In this document: positions 27,806 through 36,326 of the stretch, in pieces
Layout: each line of letters opens with the position of its first letter
Numbering within the stretch: the first letter of the stretch is position 1
Source of the DNA: Acidobacteriales bacterium 59-55
GTDB lineage: Bacteria > Acidobacteriota > Terriglobia > Terriglobales > Acidobacteriaceae
DNA: 64,000 bases
Direction of reading: 5' to 3'
NCBI GenBank assembly: GCA_001897435.1
Contig: MKSV01000007.1
Coordinates: forward strand, 186,001-250,000
Program-made: the position numbers and the translations under genes
Notes under the pieces: generated by a model
What the model was told of the DNA's origin: nothing
The model's input: only the letters and a program-made list of their open reading frames with translations
The model's database searches: none

Positions 27806-30286
27806 ATGCCCCTGTTCTGCGATGTTGCGCTTCCGGTGCCGCTCGACCAGACGTTTACCTATGTGACGAATGGGGTCTCGCCCGTGGTGGGCGCGCGGGT
27901 GTTGGTGCCGTTCAGTGGACAACGGTTGATGGGTGTGGTCGTTCGGGTGCATCAGGATGCGCCGGCCGATGGATTTGAGGTCAAGCCAATCCAGCAGGTG
28001 CTCGACAATACAGCGCTGCTCCCGGATGAACTGATGAAGCTCGCAGGGTGGATCGCCCAATACTATGTGGCTCCGCTGGGCGAGGTGCTGCGCGGGATGC
28101 TGCCCCTGGCCGCCGAGGTGAAGCGTCACTTCGTCTACCGGATCGCGGAGCCGGGGCGGAAGGTGCTTTACGAGGGGGCGTCAAGGGGGTCTTCGCGGCG
28201 GTCGAAGCTGTCGCCGGAAGAGCAGAATCGCGAGTACGCGGTGCTGAACTATCTGGAGGGCGGTGAGCAGGCGAAGATGTCGGCGCTGCGGTCGGCGACG
28301 GGAGCGAACAAGTCCCTGCTGGAAGGCATGGTCAGGAAGAAGTGGCTGGTGCGCGAGGCGGTCGCCGAAGAGCGCGATGCGCGGCGTCTTGAGAAGGTGG
28401 CGGTGCTGGTGGAGGCCCGTCTGCCGAAACTGAATGAGAATCAGACCGCGATTCTTGCCGAACTGGCCGCGGTCGGTGGCCGGATGCGCGTGCGCGATCT
28501 GCGGCAGACTTTGGCCGGGGTGCCGGAATCGACGCTGGGCACGCTGGTGAAGCGCGGACTGGTGACGATTGAAGAAGTCGTCGGGGACTTTCACATGGGT
28601 AGCGTGGGGCTGCCGCATGGGAAAAAGTATGCGCACGAGCACGCGCTCAACGAGGCGCAGATGGAGGCCGTGGGCACGATTGCGGCGGCGATGGCGAAAG
28701 GCGGTTTTGCGCCGCATCTGCTGTACGGGGTGACGGGATCGGGAAAGACAGCGGTTTACTTTGCCGCCATGCAGCGGGCGCTCGACGCAGGCAAGTCCGC
28801 GCTGCTGCTGGTGCCCGAGATCGGCCTGACCCCGGCGATGACAGGACAATTAGTGGCGGCGTTTGGCGGCGAAGTGGCGCTGCTGCACTCGCAGTTGACG
28901 CCGGACGAGCGCGCCGAGCAGTGGCATCGCATTCGCCGAGGTGAAGCGCGAGTCGCCGTGGGGACGCGGTCGGCGGTCTTCGCGCCAATGGCGAAGCTGG
29001 GGCTGATCATTGTCGATGAAGAACACGACAGCAGCTATAAGCAGGAGGAGACGCCGCGCTATCACGGCCGCGATGTCGCTGTGATGCGCGCCAAATTCAA
29101 CGATGCGGCGGTGGTGCTGGGGTCGGCCACGCCTTCGCTCGAAAGCTGGTCGAATGCGGAGAAGGGACGCTACACACGGGTCGAGATGAGACAGCGGGTA
29201 GCGGATCGTCCTCTCCCCGGGGTGGAATTGGTCGATATGCGTGCGGAGTTCCGGGAGACGGGACAGGAGCAGATCTTTTCGCGCAGGCTGGTGGAGGAGA
29301 CCCAGGCTACGCTCGACCGGGGCGAACAGGCCATCATTCTGCTGAATCGGCGCGGCTACTCGTTTGTGGTCATGTGCCGAAGCTGTGGCGAGAAGATCGA
29401 ATGCGAGAACTGCGCGATCTCGATGACCTACCACAAGCCGGTAACGGGCGATGTGGCCCAGCCGGGGCAGCGGCTGGAGTGCCACTACTGCGGCTTCAGG
29501 CGGTCGGTGCCGAAGGTCTGCCCGAAGTGCGAGAGCGAGCACCTCTATTTTCTGGGCGCCGGCTCTCAGCAGGGCGAGGAAAGGCTCCAGGAGCTGTTCC
29601 CAACGGCGCGGATCGGCCGCATGGACCGCGACACGGTGCGGGGGCGCAGCGATATGGAGCGGCTGCTGTCACGGCTCCATGCCGGGGAGATCAACCTGCT
29701 GGTGGGCACGCAGATGATCGCCAAGGGGCATGACATTCACGGCGTGACGCTGGTCGGGGTGGTCGGCGCCGACTTCGCGCTGGGACTGCCCGACTTCCGA
29801 GCGGCAGAACGGGTCTTCCAGTTGCTCACGCAGGTTTCGGGCCGGGCCGGGCGGGGCGAGCTACCCGGCAAGGTGCTGGTGCAGACCTACCATCCGGACC
29901 ACTATGCGATCCAGTTTTCGGCGCTGCACGACTATCCCGGGTTCGTAGCCAAGGAGATGAACTATCGCCGGTGGATGCACTATCCACCCCATGCCGTGCT
30001 GGCGAACGTGCTGATCCAGAGCGAGAAGCTGGAGGAGGCTACCGCCTGGTCGGCGGGGCTGGGACGCTGGTTCCAGCAGACGCGGCTGGACAAAATTCGC
30101 GTGCTGGGGCCGGCGGCGGCACCGATCGTGCGACTGAAGCGAATCTATCGCTATCACTTTGTGCTGAAGGCGGAACGGCGTCAGGCTCTGGGCCAGGCGT
30201 TACGCGCCATGCTGGCGTTCGCCCAGGCGCAGGGAATCTCGCGTCGCAACCTGGTTGTCGACGTGGATGCCGTGCATCTGATGTGA
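27806..30286 (+). CDS. priA: Primosomal protein N' (replication restart helicase)
   Basis: The 826-residue protein has the PriA N-terminal 3' DNA-binding domain (DVALPVPLDQTFTY, GARVLVPFSGQ), superfamily-2 helicase motifs including Walker A GVTGSGKTAVYF, the DEEH box IIVDEEHDSSYKQEE and GSATPSLES, and eight zinc-binding cysteines in CRSCG, CENC, CHYCG and CPKCES. The late GTQMIAKGHDIHGVTLVG and SGRAGRGELPGKVLVQTY motifs are canonical. It reloads the replicative helicase at stalled forks. The ATG follows GGAGGG closely. It converges on the HU gene with a 19-nt gap. Confidence 0.96.
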   Translation: MPLFCDVALPVPLDQTFTYVTNGVSPVVGARVLVPFSGQRLMGVVVRVHQDAPADGFEVKPIQQVLDNTALLPDELMKLAGWIAQYYVAPLGEVLRGMLPLAAEVKRHFVYRIAEPGRKVLYEGASRGSSRRSKLSPEEQNREYAVLNYLEGGEQAKMSALRSATGANKSLLEGMVRKKWLVREAVAEERDARRLEKVAVLVEARLPKLNENQTAILAELAAVGGRMRVRDLRQTLAGVPESTLGTLVKRGLVTIEEVVGDFHMGSVGLPHGKKYAHEHALNEAQMEAVGTIAAAMAKGGFAPHLLYGVTGSGKTAVYFAAMQRALDAGKSALLLVPEIGLTPAMTGQLVAAFGGEVALLHSQLTPDERAEQWHRIRRGEARVAVGTRSAVFAPMAKLGLIIVDEEHDSSYKQEETPRYHGRDVAVMRAKFNDAAVVLGSATPSLESWSNAEKGRYTRVEMRQRVADRPLPGVELVDMRAEFRETGQEQIFSRRLVEETQATLDRGEQAIILLNRRGYSFVVMCRSCGEKIECENCAISMTYHKPVTGDVAQPGQRLECHYCGFRRSVPKVCPKCESEHLYFLGAGSQQGEERLQELFPTARIGRMDRDTVRGRSDMERLLSRLHAGEINLLVGTQMIAKGHDIHGVTLVGVVGADFALGLPDFRAAERVFQLLTQVSGRAGRGELPGKVLVQTYHPDHYAIQFSALHDYPGFVAKEMNYRRWMHYPPHAVLANVLIQSEKLEEATAWSAGLGRWFQQTRLDKIRVLGPAAAPIVRLKRIYRYHFVLKAERRQALGQALRAMLAFAQAQGISRRNLVVDVDAVHLM

Positions 30287-30305
30287 TGGAACGGTTGGAG
30301 ACCGG

Positions 30306-30575
30306 TTATTCCAGCAGGTGGAGCTCTTTGCCTGGCTTGAAGCGGACTGCTTTTCCGGGCGCGATGGTGACTTCGGCGCCTGTCCTCGGATTGCGTCCGA
30401 TGCCGGTCTTTCTCGGTTTTACGGTGAAGACGCCGAAGCCGCGCAGTTCGATGCGGTCGCCGGCGATCAGGTTTTGTTTCATGCTATCGAAGATGGCGTC
30501 CACAGCAGCCTCTGCTTTTGTCCTTGGCAGACCGGTACGCTCAACAACCCTTTGTATAAGATCTTGCTTAATCAT
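30306..30575 (-). CDS. HU/IHF family DNA-binding protein
   Basis: The 89-residue basic protein has the HU fold: MIKQDLIQRVVERTGLPRTK at the helical dimer base and the DNA-wrapping arm GRNPRTGAEVTIAPGKAVRF. It bends DNA and organises the nucleoid. The arm retains the Arg-Asn-Pro tip that intercalates in DNA. The sequence GDRIELRGFGVF before the arm looks more IHF-like (IELRGFG) than HU, so either assignment is possible. A 224-bp gap to dcd on the other strand should contain both promoters. Confidence 0.93.
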   Translation of the reverse strand: MIKQDLIQRVVERTGLPRTKAEAAVDAIFDSMKQNLIAGDRIELRGFGVFTVKPRKTGIGRNPRTGAEVTIAPGKAVRFKPGKELHLLE

Positions 30576-30799
30576 TTGGGGCCGCCGTCCTTGGGCTGTA
30601 ATTTTTTCACAAAATAAATCTACTGACCGGGTTTAGTACCGTGATGGTAGAAAGTCATGGGGAGATTGTCAATGTAAGATCGCTCCCGTAAGATGAAGAA
30701 TCTAATGAGACAACGAAAAGAGGCTGGCTCCGGCCCATGAGTTGCCTCAAACTGTCATATTAGAGACTCGAATCGGAAGACGAAGGGAAGCAGACCAGA

Positions 30800-31354
30800 G
30801 TGGCCATTAAAAGCGACCGCTGGATTCGCCGGCAGGCGATCGAGCACGGCATGATTTCTCCGTTCAGCGAAAAACAGGTCCGCGAGGGCGTGATCTCCTA
30901 TGGGCTGTCGTCCTATGGATATGACCTGCGGGTCTCGGACGAGTTCAAGATATTCACCAACGTGAACAGTGCGATCATCGACCCCAAGGCCTTCGACGAG
31001 CGGTCGTTCGTGAGTGTCCAGTCCGACAGCGTGATCGTGCCGCCGAACTCGTTCGCGCTAGCGCGATCGATCGAATACTTCAAGATTCCCCGCGATGTGC
31101 TGACCATCTGCGTCGGCAAGTCGACCTATGCGCGCTGCGGAATCATCGTCAACGTCACCCCCTTCGAGCCGGAGTGGGAGGGATATGTGACGCTGGAGAT
31201 CTCGAACACAACCCCTCTGCCTGCCCGGATCTACGCCAACGAGGGGCTGTGCCAGATACTTTTCTTCCAGTCCGACGAGGTGTGCGAGGTCAGTTACGCG
31301 GATCGCAAGGGCAAGTATCAGAACCAGCAGGGTATTGTTCTGCCGAAACTTTAA
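30800..31354 (+). CDS. dcd: dCTP deaminase
   Basis: The 184-residue enzyme deaminates dCTP to dUTP, feeding dTMP synthesis. Seen are the trimer-fold motifs [31 protein letters not shown] and the catalytic-region [20 protein letters not shown] with Glu in [15 protein letters not shown]. The C-terminal [14 protein letters not shown] closes over the nucleotide. Length is typical. Translation starts at GTG after AGGGAAG. The following regulator starts about 100 nt downstream. Confidence 0.94.
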   Translation: MAIKSDRWIRRQAIEHGMISPFSEKQVREGVISYGLSSYGYDLRVSDEFKIFTNVNSAIIDPKAFDERSFVSVQSDSVIVPPNSFALARSIEYFKIPRDVLTICVGKSTYARCGIIVNVTPFEPEWEGYVTLEISNTTPLPARIYANEGLCQILFFQSDEVCEVSYADRKGKYQNQQGIVLPKL

Positions 31355-31452
31355 ACCCGGCACGGTCCGGATTTGCTGATTTGTTTTACTGTTTCGCTTG
31401 CCTGCCGATATTTTGCCTGCCGATAACGTTGAGTAGTGAAGGCTTTGGGGCG

Positions 31453-32097
31453 ATGAACGAGACAATTGCTGGCGGACATCTACGCATGGGACTGATTGCA
31501 ACGGACCCATTGCGAATTCTCGGGTTGCAGACGATTTTTTCCGATCACCGTGCCGAAGTAATTCCGCTCTCCGTGCCGGGCGCACTGGATGCCTCCGGGG
31601 TGTCGCTGATCCTGATCGACGCTGCCTGTACCGACCACCTCTTCGAACTTATGGCCACCTTTCGCCGTACGCGCCCTCACCTGCGCCTGATTGTCATCGG
31701 CGAGGTTGAGGACCACGACTACATCCAGCGCGTCATCGGAGCGGGCGCGAAGGGCTATCTGACCCATGCCGCGAAGGAGAGCGAGATCAAGCTGGCGATC
31801 GAGATCGTGCAGGACGACTCCGTGTGGGCTCCGCGCAAGGTGCTGGCTCGTCTGCTGGCATCATCTGCCGAGGCGGAGAGCGCCAATGCGTCCAACCCTC
31901 CCAAATTTACCGGAAGGGAGCGCCAGGTGCTTCGCCTCCTTGTCGGAGGCAGTCCGAACCGCGAGATCGGACAGGCTCTCGGCATCGACGCCGTCACGGT
32001 AAAGGCCCATGTGGGCAGAATTATGCGCAAGGTCGGTGTTGAAAACCGTATTGCGCTGACTGTGGAAACCCTGAATCGCAACCTGCTGGACAGTTGA
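31453..32097 (+). CDS. LuxR/NarL-type regulator with degenerate receiver domain
   Basis: I place the start at ATG 31453, because the frame upstream overlaps dcd. The 214-residue protein has a receiver-like domain (residues 11-125) and a LuxR helix-turn-helix (TGRERQVLRLLVGGSPNREI, VTVKAHVGRIMRKVG). In the receiver the usual acidic pair is reduced to Asp18 in IATDP, the phospho-acceptor may be Asp56 in LILIDAA, and the conserved Lys of GYLTK is His105 in GYLTHAA. Ordinary phosphorylation is therefore doubtful. No histidine kinase lies nearby. Its target may include the repeat-rich region just downstream, but that is only a proximity argument. Confidence 0.82.
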   Translation: MNETIAGGHLRMGLIATDPLRILGLQTIFSDHRAEVIPLSVPGALDASGVSLILIDAACTDHLFELMATFRRTRPHLRLIVIGEVEDHDYIQRVIGAGAKGYLTHAAKESEIKLAIEIVQDDSVWAPRKVLARLLASSAEAESANASNPPKFTGRERQVLRLLVGGSPNREIGQALGIDAVTVKAHVGRIMRKVGVENRIALTVETLNRNLLDS

Positions 32098-32119
32098 TCG
32101 GCTGTGCATGATTCTCTAG

Positions 32120-32163
32120 GTACTTTTTAGTACACAACACTATGTACTTTTTAGTACACAACA
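32120..32163. repeat. Tandem 20-bp direct repeats containing a dyad
   Basis: GTACTTTTTAGTACACAACA occurs twice, at 32120-32139 and 32144-32163, with 24-bp periodicity. Each copy contains GTACT and AGTAC as inverted arms around TTTT. This is the shape of paired operator sites. They lie 23 nt after the LuxR-type gene stop, upstream of the SYLF gene. Confidence 0.75.
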
Positions 32164-32171
32164 ATTGCTCA

Positions 32172-32187
32172 AAGGTATACATACCTT
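32172..32187. promoter_or_regulatory. 7-bp perfect inverted repeat, possible operator
   Basis: AAGGTAT and ATACCTT flank a 2-nt centre immediately downstream of the tandem repeats. TATACA inside it could serve as a -10 element, with the second direct repeat then covering the -35 position. No -35 hexamer close to consensus is visible, so the promoter is speculative. Confidence 0.4.
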
Positions 32188-32249
32188 CGTACCGTTGTGA
32201 TGCGCGTGGATGTGCGTCAGAGTGTCTGAAGCAACACAGACCTGGGAGA

Positions 32250-32311
32250 GGGGTTGTAGAGAGCGTGTCAGGGGGTGACCTTTGGCGCTATCTCTACAAC
32301 CCCCATTTTTT
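32250..32311 (+). terminator. Strong hairpin with T tract upstream of the SYLF gene
   Basis: GGGGTTGTAGAGA at 32250-32262 pairs perfectly with TCTCTACAACCCC at 32291-32303, with a 28-nt loop that can itself fold, and is followed by TTTTTT at 32306-32311. It lies 153 nt after the LuxR-type gene and 120 nt before the SYLF start. It may end the upstream transcript, end an independent small RNA, or act as an attenuator for the SYLF gene. Confidence 0.75.
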
Positions 32312-32431
32312 GTGTGTCTTGTGATGCGATCTCTGCTAAGGTACAACTCGGCTTTCATTCGGCCCATCTCATCGAAGTGTTGCAAGCGGCCATTTAAAAT
32401 TCAGGTTTGGAAAGTGAAAGGCATAAAAACT

Positions 32432-33127
32432 ATGAAGCGGATATCAGTGATTGCATGTGGATTGGCCATTGTGGCAAGTTCCGTAGCTTACGGCGCGACG
32501 GACAAGGCAAAGTTGACGGAACGGCTGACGGATGCAAAGAATGTTGTCACCCAGATCATGGCGACACCGGACAAGGGAATTCCGCAGAGCATTCTGGCAG
32601 GTGCCTCCTGCGTGGTGGTGGTCCCGAGCTACAAGAAGGCCGCCTTTGTTGTTGGCGCGCAGTATGGCCAGGGTGTTGCCACCTGCCGCACGCCCAAGGG
32701 TTGGAGCGCGCCGGTATTCGTCCAGCTTGCGGGAGGCAGCTTCGGCTTCCAGATCGGCGGACAGGCGACGGACCTGGTGCTTGTAGCCATGAACCAGCAG
32801 GGTCTTCAGGACATGCTGAAGAACAAGTTCAAGATTGGCGGAGATGCCGCGGCGTCGGCTGGCCCGGTGGGCAGAAATGCCCAGGCCGGTACCGACTGGA
32901 AGCTCAATGCCGAGTTCCTGACCTATTCGCGGAGCAAGGGCCTGTTTGCCGGCATCAACCTCGATGGCACGGTGCTTTCGCAGAACCAGGACGACACCCG
33001 GACGATGTACGGCACGGATATCCCTTACGAGACGATCCTCAAGGGCAACCAGGCGACCCCGGCAGCAGCTCGGCCCTTCGTCCGGACGGTAGCTCATTAC
33101 TTCGTTACCTCGAAGGCTGCCCGGTAA
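32432..33127 (+). CDS. Secreted SYLF (YSC84) domain lipid-binding protein
   Basis: The 231-residue protein has a signal peptide (MKRISVIACGLAIVASSVAYG) and then a complete SYLF domain: KGIPQSILAGASCVVVVPSYK, AQYGQGVATCR, QLAGGSFGFQIGGQATDLVLV and LTYSRSKGLFAGINLDGTVL. Eukaryotic SYLF proteins bind phosphoinositides and actin; the secreted bacterial versions are uncharacterised lipid-associated envelope proteins. The ATG at 32432 gives the clean signal peptide and has GAAAGG upstream; an earlier in-frame start would add 50 residues that run through the terminator-like hairpin. A strong terminator follows the stop. Confidence 0.88.
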   Translation: MKRISVIACGLAIVASSVAYGATDKAKLTERLTDAKNVVTQIMATPDKGIPQSILAGASCVVVVPSYKKAAFVVGAQYGQGVATCRTPKGWSAPVFVQLAGGSFGFQIGGQATDLVLVAMNQQGLQDMLKNKFKIGGDAAASAGPVGRNAQAGTDWKLNAEFLTYSRSKGLFAGINLDGTVLSQNQDDTRTMYGTDIPYETILKGNQATPAAARPFVRTVAHYFVTSKAAR

Positions 33128-33155
33128 TCCCAGGTCGTTATAACGGGTAGGGCTA

Positions 33156-33189
33156 CGCGGGGCGACCATCTGGTCGCCCCGCGTTTTTT
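33156..33189 (+). terminator. Rho-independent terminator after SYLF gene
   Basis: CGCGGGGCGACCA and TGGTCGCCCCGCG form a 13-bp perfect GC-rich stem with minimal loop (12 bp with a 4-nt loop in practice), followed by TTTTTT at 33184-33189. Confidence 0.92.
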
Positions 33190-33235
33190 GCGCGCAGAGA
33201 ATCTCGAATCAGGTTCGGACTAGTAGACTGGACGC

Positions 33236-34192
33236 TTGAGCCAGGATCAGCAACATTCGCGGCAGGATACCGCCAATCCAGATGCCGCCACTCTCCAGGA
33301 GTGGGCAGAATTTTGTGTGGTCCGCGCCATCGTCTTCTCCATTGGGATTCTTCCCCGCGCGTTGGCGCGAACATTGGGCGCGGCTATTGGATGGCTTGCA
33401 TTTCACGGATTGGGGCGGCTGCGTAAAGCGGGGTTGCGGAATTTGGAACTGGCATTTCCGGACAAGACTGCATCCGAACGCGAAGCCATTCTGCGCAAGG
33501 TCTATCGCAATCTCGGGTACCTGCTGGCGGAGTTCTGCAAGATGCCGCGCTATACGGCAGAGCTCGCGGGCCGGTTCATCCGCTACGACGGTCTGGATCA
33601 TTACCTCGAAGCGCGGGAGCGGGGCAAGGGCGTCCTGGTGCTGACCGGCCATCTGGGAGCCTGGGAGCTGTCCAGCTTCTATCATTCGCTGATGGGATAT
33701 CCCATGGGGATGGTGATCCGGCGGCTGGACAACCCGTTGGTTGATGCGTTCGTGAACCGTATTCGCTGCCTGCACGGCAACCGCGTGGTACACAAGGACG
33801 ACTTTGCCCGTGGGCTGATCGCCTCCATGAGGGCCGGCGAGACGGTTGGGATACTGATGGATACGAATATGACGCCACCGCAAGGGGTGTTCGTTCCATT
33901 CTTCGGTATTGAAGCATGCACAGCATCAGGCATGGCGCGAATCGCGCGCAAGACAGGCGCCGCAGTGGTTCCCGGCTTTCTTCTGTGGGCGGAGCGGGAG
34001 CAAAAATATGTTCTGCGATTTGGAGAGGCATTGAACCTGGTTCATACTGCTGATTCTGAAGCAGATGCGACCACCAATACAGCACTGTTTACAGCCGTGC
34101 TTGAACGATATATACGGAGCTATCCCGAGCAGTGGCTGTGGATGCACCGGCGCTGGAAGACGCGGCCGCCGGGAGAGGCAGGGATCTACTGA
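33236..34192 (+). CDS. LpxL/HtrB-type lysophospholipid/lipid A acyltransferase
   Basis: The 318-residue protein belongs to the LpxL/HtrB family that adds secondary acyl chains to Kdo-lipid A at the inner membrane. The catalytic HX4E motif is GHLGAWE with His139 and Glu144, and [17 protein letters not shown] is the later substrate-binding block. One hydrophobic N-terminal segment ([20 protein letters not shown]) anchors it. No ATG fits the N-terminus; TTG 33236 is the best available start and an in-frame stop occurs 12 nt earlier. Its stop overlaps the LpxD-like gene by one base (TGATG), so coupling is likely. Confidence 0.87.
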   Translation: MSQDQQHSRQDTANPDAATLQEWAEFCVVRAIVFSIGILPRALARTLGAAIGWLAFHGLGRLRKAGLRNLELAFPDKTASEREAILRKVYRNLGYLLAEFCKMPRYTAELAGRFIRYDGLDHYLEARERGKGVLVLTGHLGAWELSSFYHSLMGYPMGMVIRRLDNPLVDAFVNRIRCLHGNRVVHKDDFARGLIASMRAGETVGILMDTNMTPPQGVFVPFFGIEACTASGMARIARKTGAAVVPGFLLWAEREQKYVLRFGEALNLVHTADSEADATTNTALFTAVLERYIRSYPEQWLWMHRRWKTRPPGEAGIY

Positions 34193-35118
34193 TGGCGAAG
34201 AGAAGTGAGGTTGCCGATTGGCTTGGATTGAGTTTGCCTACGAGGGACGGGGAGATCACCGCAGTTTCAAGCATCGCGGCGGCAACAGAGCATTCGGTAG
34301 TCTTTGCCATGGATGCTGCGGCGCTGGCAGACGCCCTGGGATCGAAGGCCGGAGTCATTCTTGCTGGTAAGTCGCTGAAAATAGATCATGTTGAAGAGGA
34401 TTCCCGGGTCTGGACGGTCGAGGATCCCCGGTACGCCTTTGCGCTCGTCGCCAAACACCTGAAGGGGAAGGAGTTCGAGGTAGGAGTTCACCCTTCGGCC
34501 ATCGTGGGCAAAGGGGTGGAGATCGGCGAACGAACCGGCATCGGGCCGGGCGTGGTGCTGGGCGATGGGGTTCGCATCGGCCGAGATTGTCATATTCTGG
34601 CGAGAGTCACGATATATGCCGGAACCGTGCTCGGAGATCGCGTCGTAGTTCAGGCGGGCGCGGTGCTCGGCTCCACGGGGTTCGGCTATGCACGCCATGC
34701 GGAGAGCGGAGAATATGTGCTCTTCCCGCAACAGGGGACTTTGTGTGTTGAGGATGACGTTGAGATTGGAGCCAACTCGACGATCGACCGCGGGGCGCTG
34801 GGGGAGACGCGGATCGGGCGCGGGACGAAGATCGACAACCTGGTGCACATCGGTCATAACTGCGTGATCGGAAAGAACGTAATCATCGCGGCGCAGACTG
34901 GGATCTCAGGGTCGAGCGTGGTCGAGGATGGTGCCATTCTAGGTGGGCAGGTCGGCATCGGCGAGCACGCCACCGTGGGCGCTGGCGTGATTCTTGGAGG
35001 CGGGGCCGGGGTCCTGAGCGGAAAGAAGATGCGCGGGCCGGGGCAGGTCTTCTGGGGCCGTCCGGCGCGGCCTCTGAAGGAGTATCTTCGTGACCTGGCC
35101 CGTCTACGGAAGGGGTAG
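34192..35118 (+). CDS. lpxD: LpxD-type UDP-3-O-acylglucosamine N-acyltransferase
   Basis: The 308-residue protein has an N-terminal uridine-binding domain and a left-handed beta-helix made of hexapeptide repeats (about residues 98-280, for example [20 protein letters not shown]). The active-site histidine corresponds to His222 in HIGHNCVIG, and [16 protein letters not shown] matches the LpxD acyl-chain pocket region. LpxD transfers a 3-hydroxyacyl chain from ACP to the 2-amine in lipid A synthesis. It is a little shorter than the E. coli enzyme. It is not next to fabZ/lpxA, so it could be a second copy in this genome. It is coupled to the LpxL-like gene. Confidence 0.88.
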   Translation: MAKRSEVADWLGLSLPTRDGEITAVSSIAAATEHSVVFAMDAAALADALGSKAGVILAGKSLKIDHVEEDSRVWTVEDPRYAFALVAKHLKGKEFEVGVHPSAIVGKGVEIGERTGIGPGVVLGDGVRIGRDCHILARVTIYAGTVLGDRVVVQAGAVLGSTGFGYARHAESGEYVLFPQQGTLCVEDDVEIGANSTIDRGALGETRIGRGTKIDNLVHIGHNCVIGKNVIIAAQTGISGSSVVEDGAILGGQVGIGEHATVGAGVILGGGAGVLSGKKMRGPGQVFWGRPARPLKEYLRDLARLRKG

Positions 35119-35146
35119 CCGGGACACGGGGCGGCATGGTGAAGCG

Positions 35147-35770
35147 ATGGCAATCGTAGTAATCGGCGGACACAGCCGGAACATCGGCAAGACGAGCGTG
35201 ATGGCCGGGCTGATCGCGGCGCTGCCGCAGAGGCGGTGGACGGCCTTCAAGATCACGCAGTTCGGCCACGGCGTCTGCTCGGCCAACGGCGAGCCCTGCG
35301 ACTGTGAGACGGCGGACCATGCCGTCGCCATCAGCGAGGAGCGGGATAGGGCCAGTGGAACGGATTCAGCACGCTATCTGGCGGCGGGCGCGGTACGGTC
35401 GTTCTGGGTACGAACACGGCAAGGGCAGTTGAACGAGGCAATGCCGCGAATTCGCAAGGAACTGGAGCGGGCCGAGAATGCGGTGATCGAATCGAACAGC
35501 ATCCTGCGTTTTCTACGCCCGGATATTTACCTGAGCGTGCTCGACCCGGCGGTGCAGGACTTCAAGGAGTCGGCGCGGCTCTATCTGGACCGGGCCGACG
35601 CCGTTCTGGTACCCGAGGGAGTGTTGGGCCGCCCCGAATGGAAGGGTGTCTCGCTGAAGCTGGTGGCGGGAACGCCGGTGCTGGCCATGCGGCCTCCGCT
35701 CTATGTCACCGACGAGGTGGTGAACTTCGTAGCGGCGCGGCTGGGTCGAGGCGATACCTCGGCGGCCTGA
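35147..35770 (+). CDS. MobB-like P-loop protein of unknown role
   Basis: The 207-residue protein has a P-loop GGHSRNIGKT at residues 7-16 and is similar in layout to MobB, the GTP-binding partner in molybdenum-cofactor nucleotide attachment. It also has three closely spaced cysteines, Cys44, Cys51 and Cys53, in GVCSANGEPCDC, a pattern not part of the core MobB fold. The later segment AVIESNSILRFLRPDIYL fits the switch/Walker B area. No other Mo-cofactor genes are nearby; it follows the LpxD-like gene by 28 nt on the same strand. The start at ATG 35147 directly precedes the strand MAIVVIGGHS. Confidence 0.75.
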   Translation: MAIVVIGGHSRNIGKTSVMAGLIAALPQRRWTAFKITQFGHGVCSANGEPCDCETADHAVAISEERDRASGTDSARYLAAGAVRSFWVRTRQGQLNEAMPRIRKELERAENAVIESNSILRFLRPDIYLSVLDPAVQDFKESARLYLDRADAVLVPEGVLGRPEWKGVSLKLVAGTPVLAMRPPLYVTDEVVNFVAARLGRGDTSAA

Positions 35771-35813
35771 ATCGAAGCTCAAAGACCTTGCCGCATAAAT
35801 GTGAATTCAGGAT

Positions 35814-36248
35814 TCACTGACGCCTGTCTCGTTCGAGACAGGAATCGAGCGACCAGCCGTTATAGCGCCGCAGAAATAGCAGTGCCGCATAGGCCAGCGC
35901 ATAGGTCAGCTGCAGGCCGGTTACGGGCCAGTTCTGTTCCAGCGATGATCCGAAGGTCAGCACCATGATCAGGATGCTTGCCGCGACCAGCGCTGCGCGC
36001 GTCCGCAGCCCGATCAGCAGCAGCAGGCCCAGCAGGGCTTCGATCGCAGGCAGCGACATGGCGAACGTCCAGACGCTGCTCGCGGGCAGGGGAGTGTGCG
36101 CGAACTGCGCCGTCACCTTCTCCGCGAATGCCGTCGGCCCCGCAAGCAGGCGGCTCACCCCATGCATCATCAGGTTCAGTCCAACCACCATCCGCAGCAG
36201 AGCGTAGGCCAGCCGGCGGTCTCTCTGATCGAGCGCGCTCTCCATCAT
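35814..36248 (-). CDS. DoxX family membrane protein
   Basis: The 144-residue protein has four hydrophobic segments and the DoxX pattern ALLRMVVGLNLMMHGVSRL at its start and SLPAIEALLGLLLLIGLRTR in the middle. DoxX proteins are small four-helix membrane proteins, some linked to quinone chemistry or oxidative-stress protection, most without known function. Two adjacent ATG codons (36248 and 36245) follow GGAGGGAGG, so either may be used. The last codons overlap a 9-bp hairpin (35823-35842). It is divergent from an ABC ATPase gene. Confidence 0.85.
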   Translation of the reverse strand: MMESALDQRDRRLAYALLRMVVGLNLMMHGVSRLLAGPTAFAEKVTAQFAHTPLPASSVWTFAMSLPAIEALLGLLLLIGLRTRAALVAASILIMVLTFGSSLEQNWPVTGLQLTYALAYAALLFLRRYNGWSLDSCLERDRRQ

Positions 36249-36326
36249 TCCTCCCTCCGCATCGCCGCGGGCGCAAAACCATCTATTCTTGAAGAAGTAA
36301 AACCAATCTGTTGATCAAAGAATAAG

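Noticed and set aside
32407..33150. A 247-codon plus-strand frame overlapping the SYLF gene
   Set aside because: Out of frame with the SYLF domain, which has signal peptide and all family blocks; the alternative product is low-complexity.
35823..35842. 9-bp hairpin at the end of the DoxX gene as a terminator
   Set aside because: It lies inside the coding sequence, with no T run, and may be chance.
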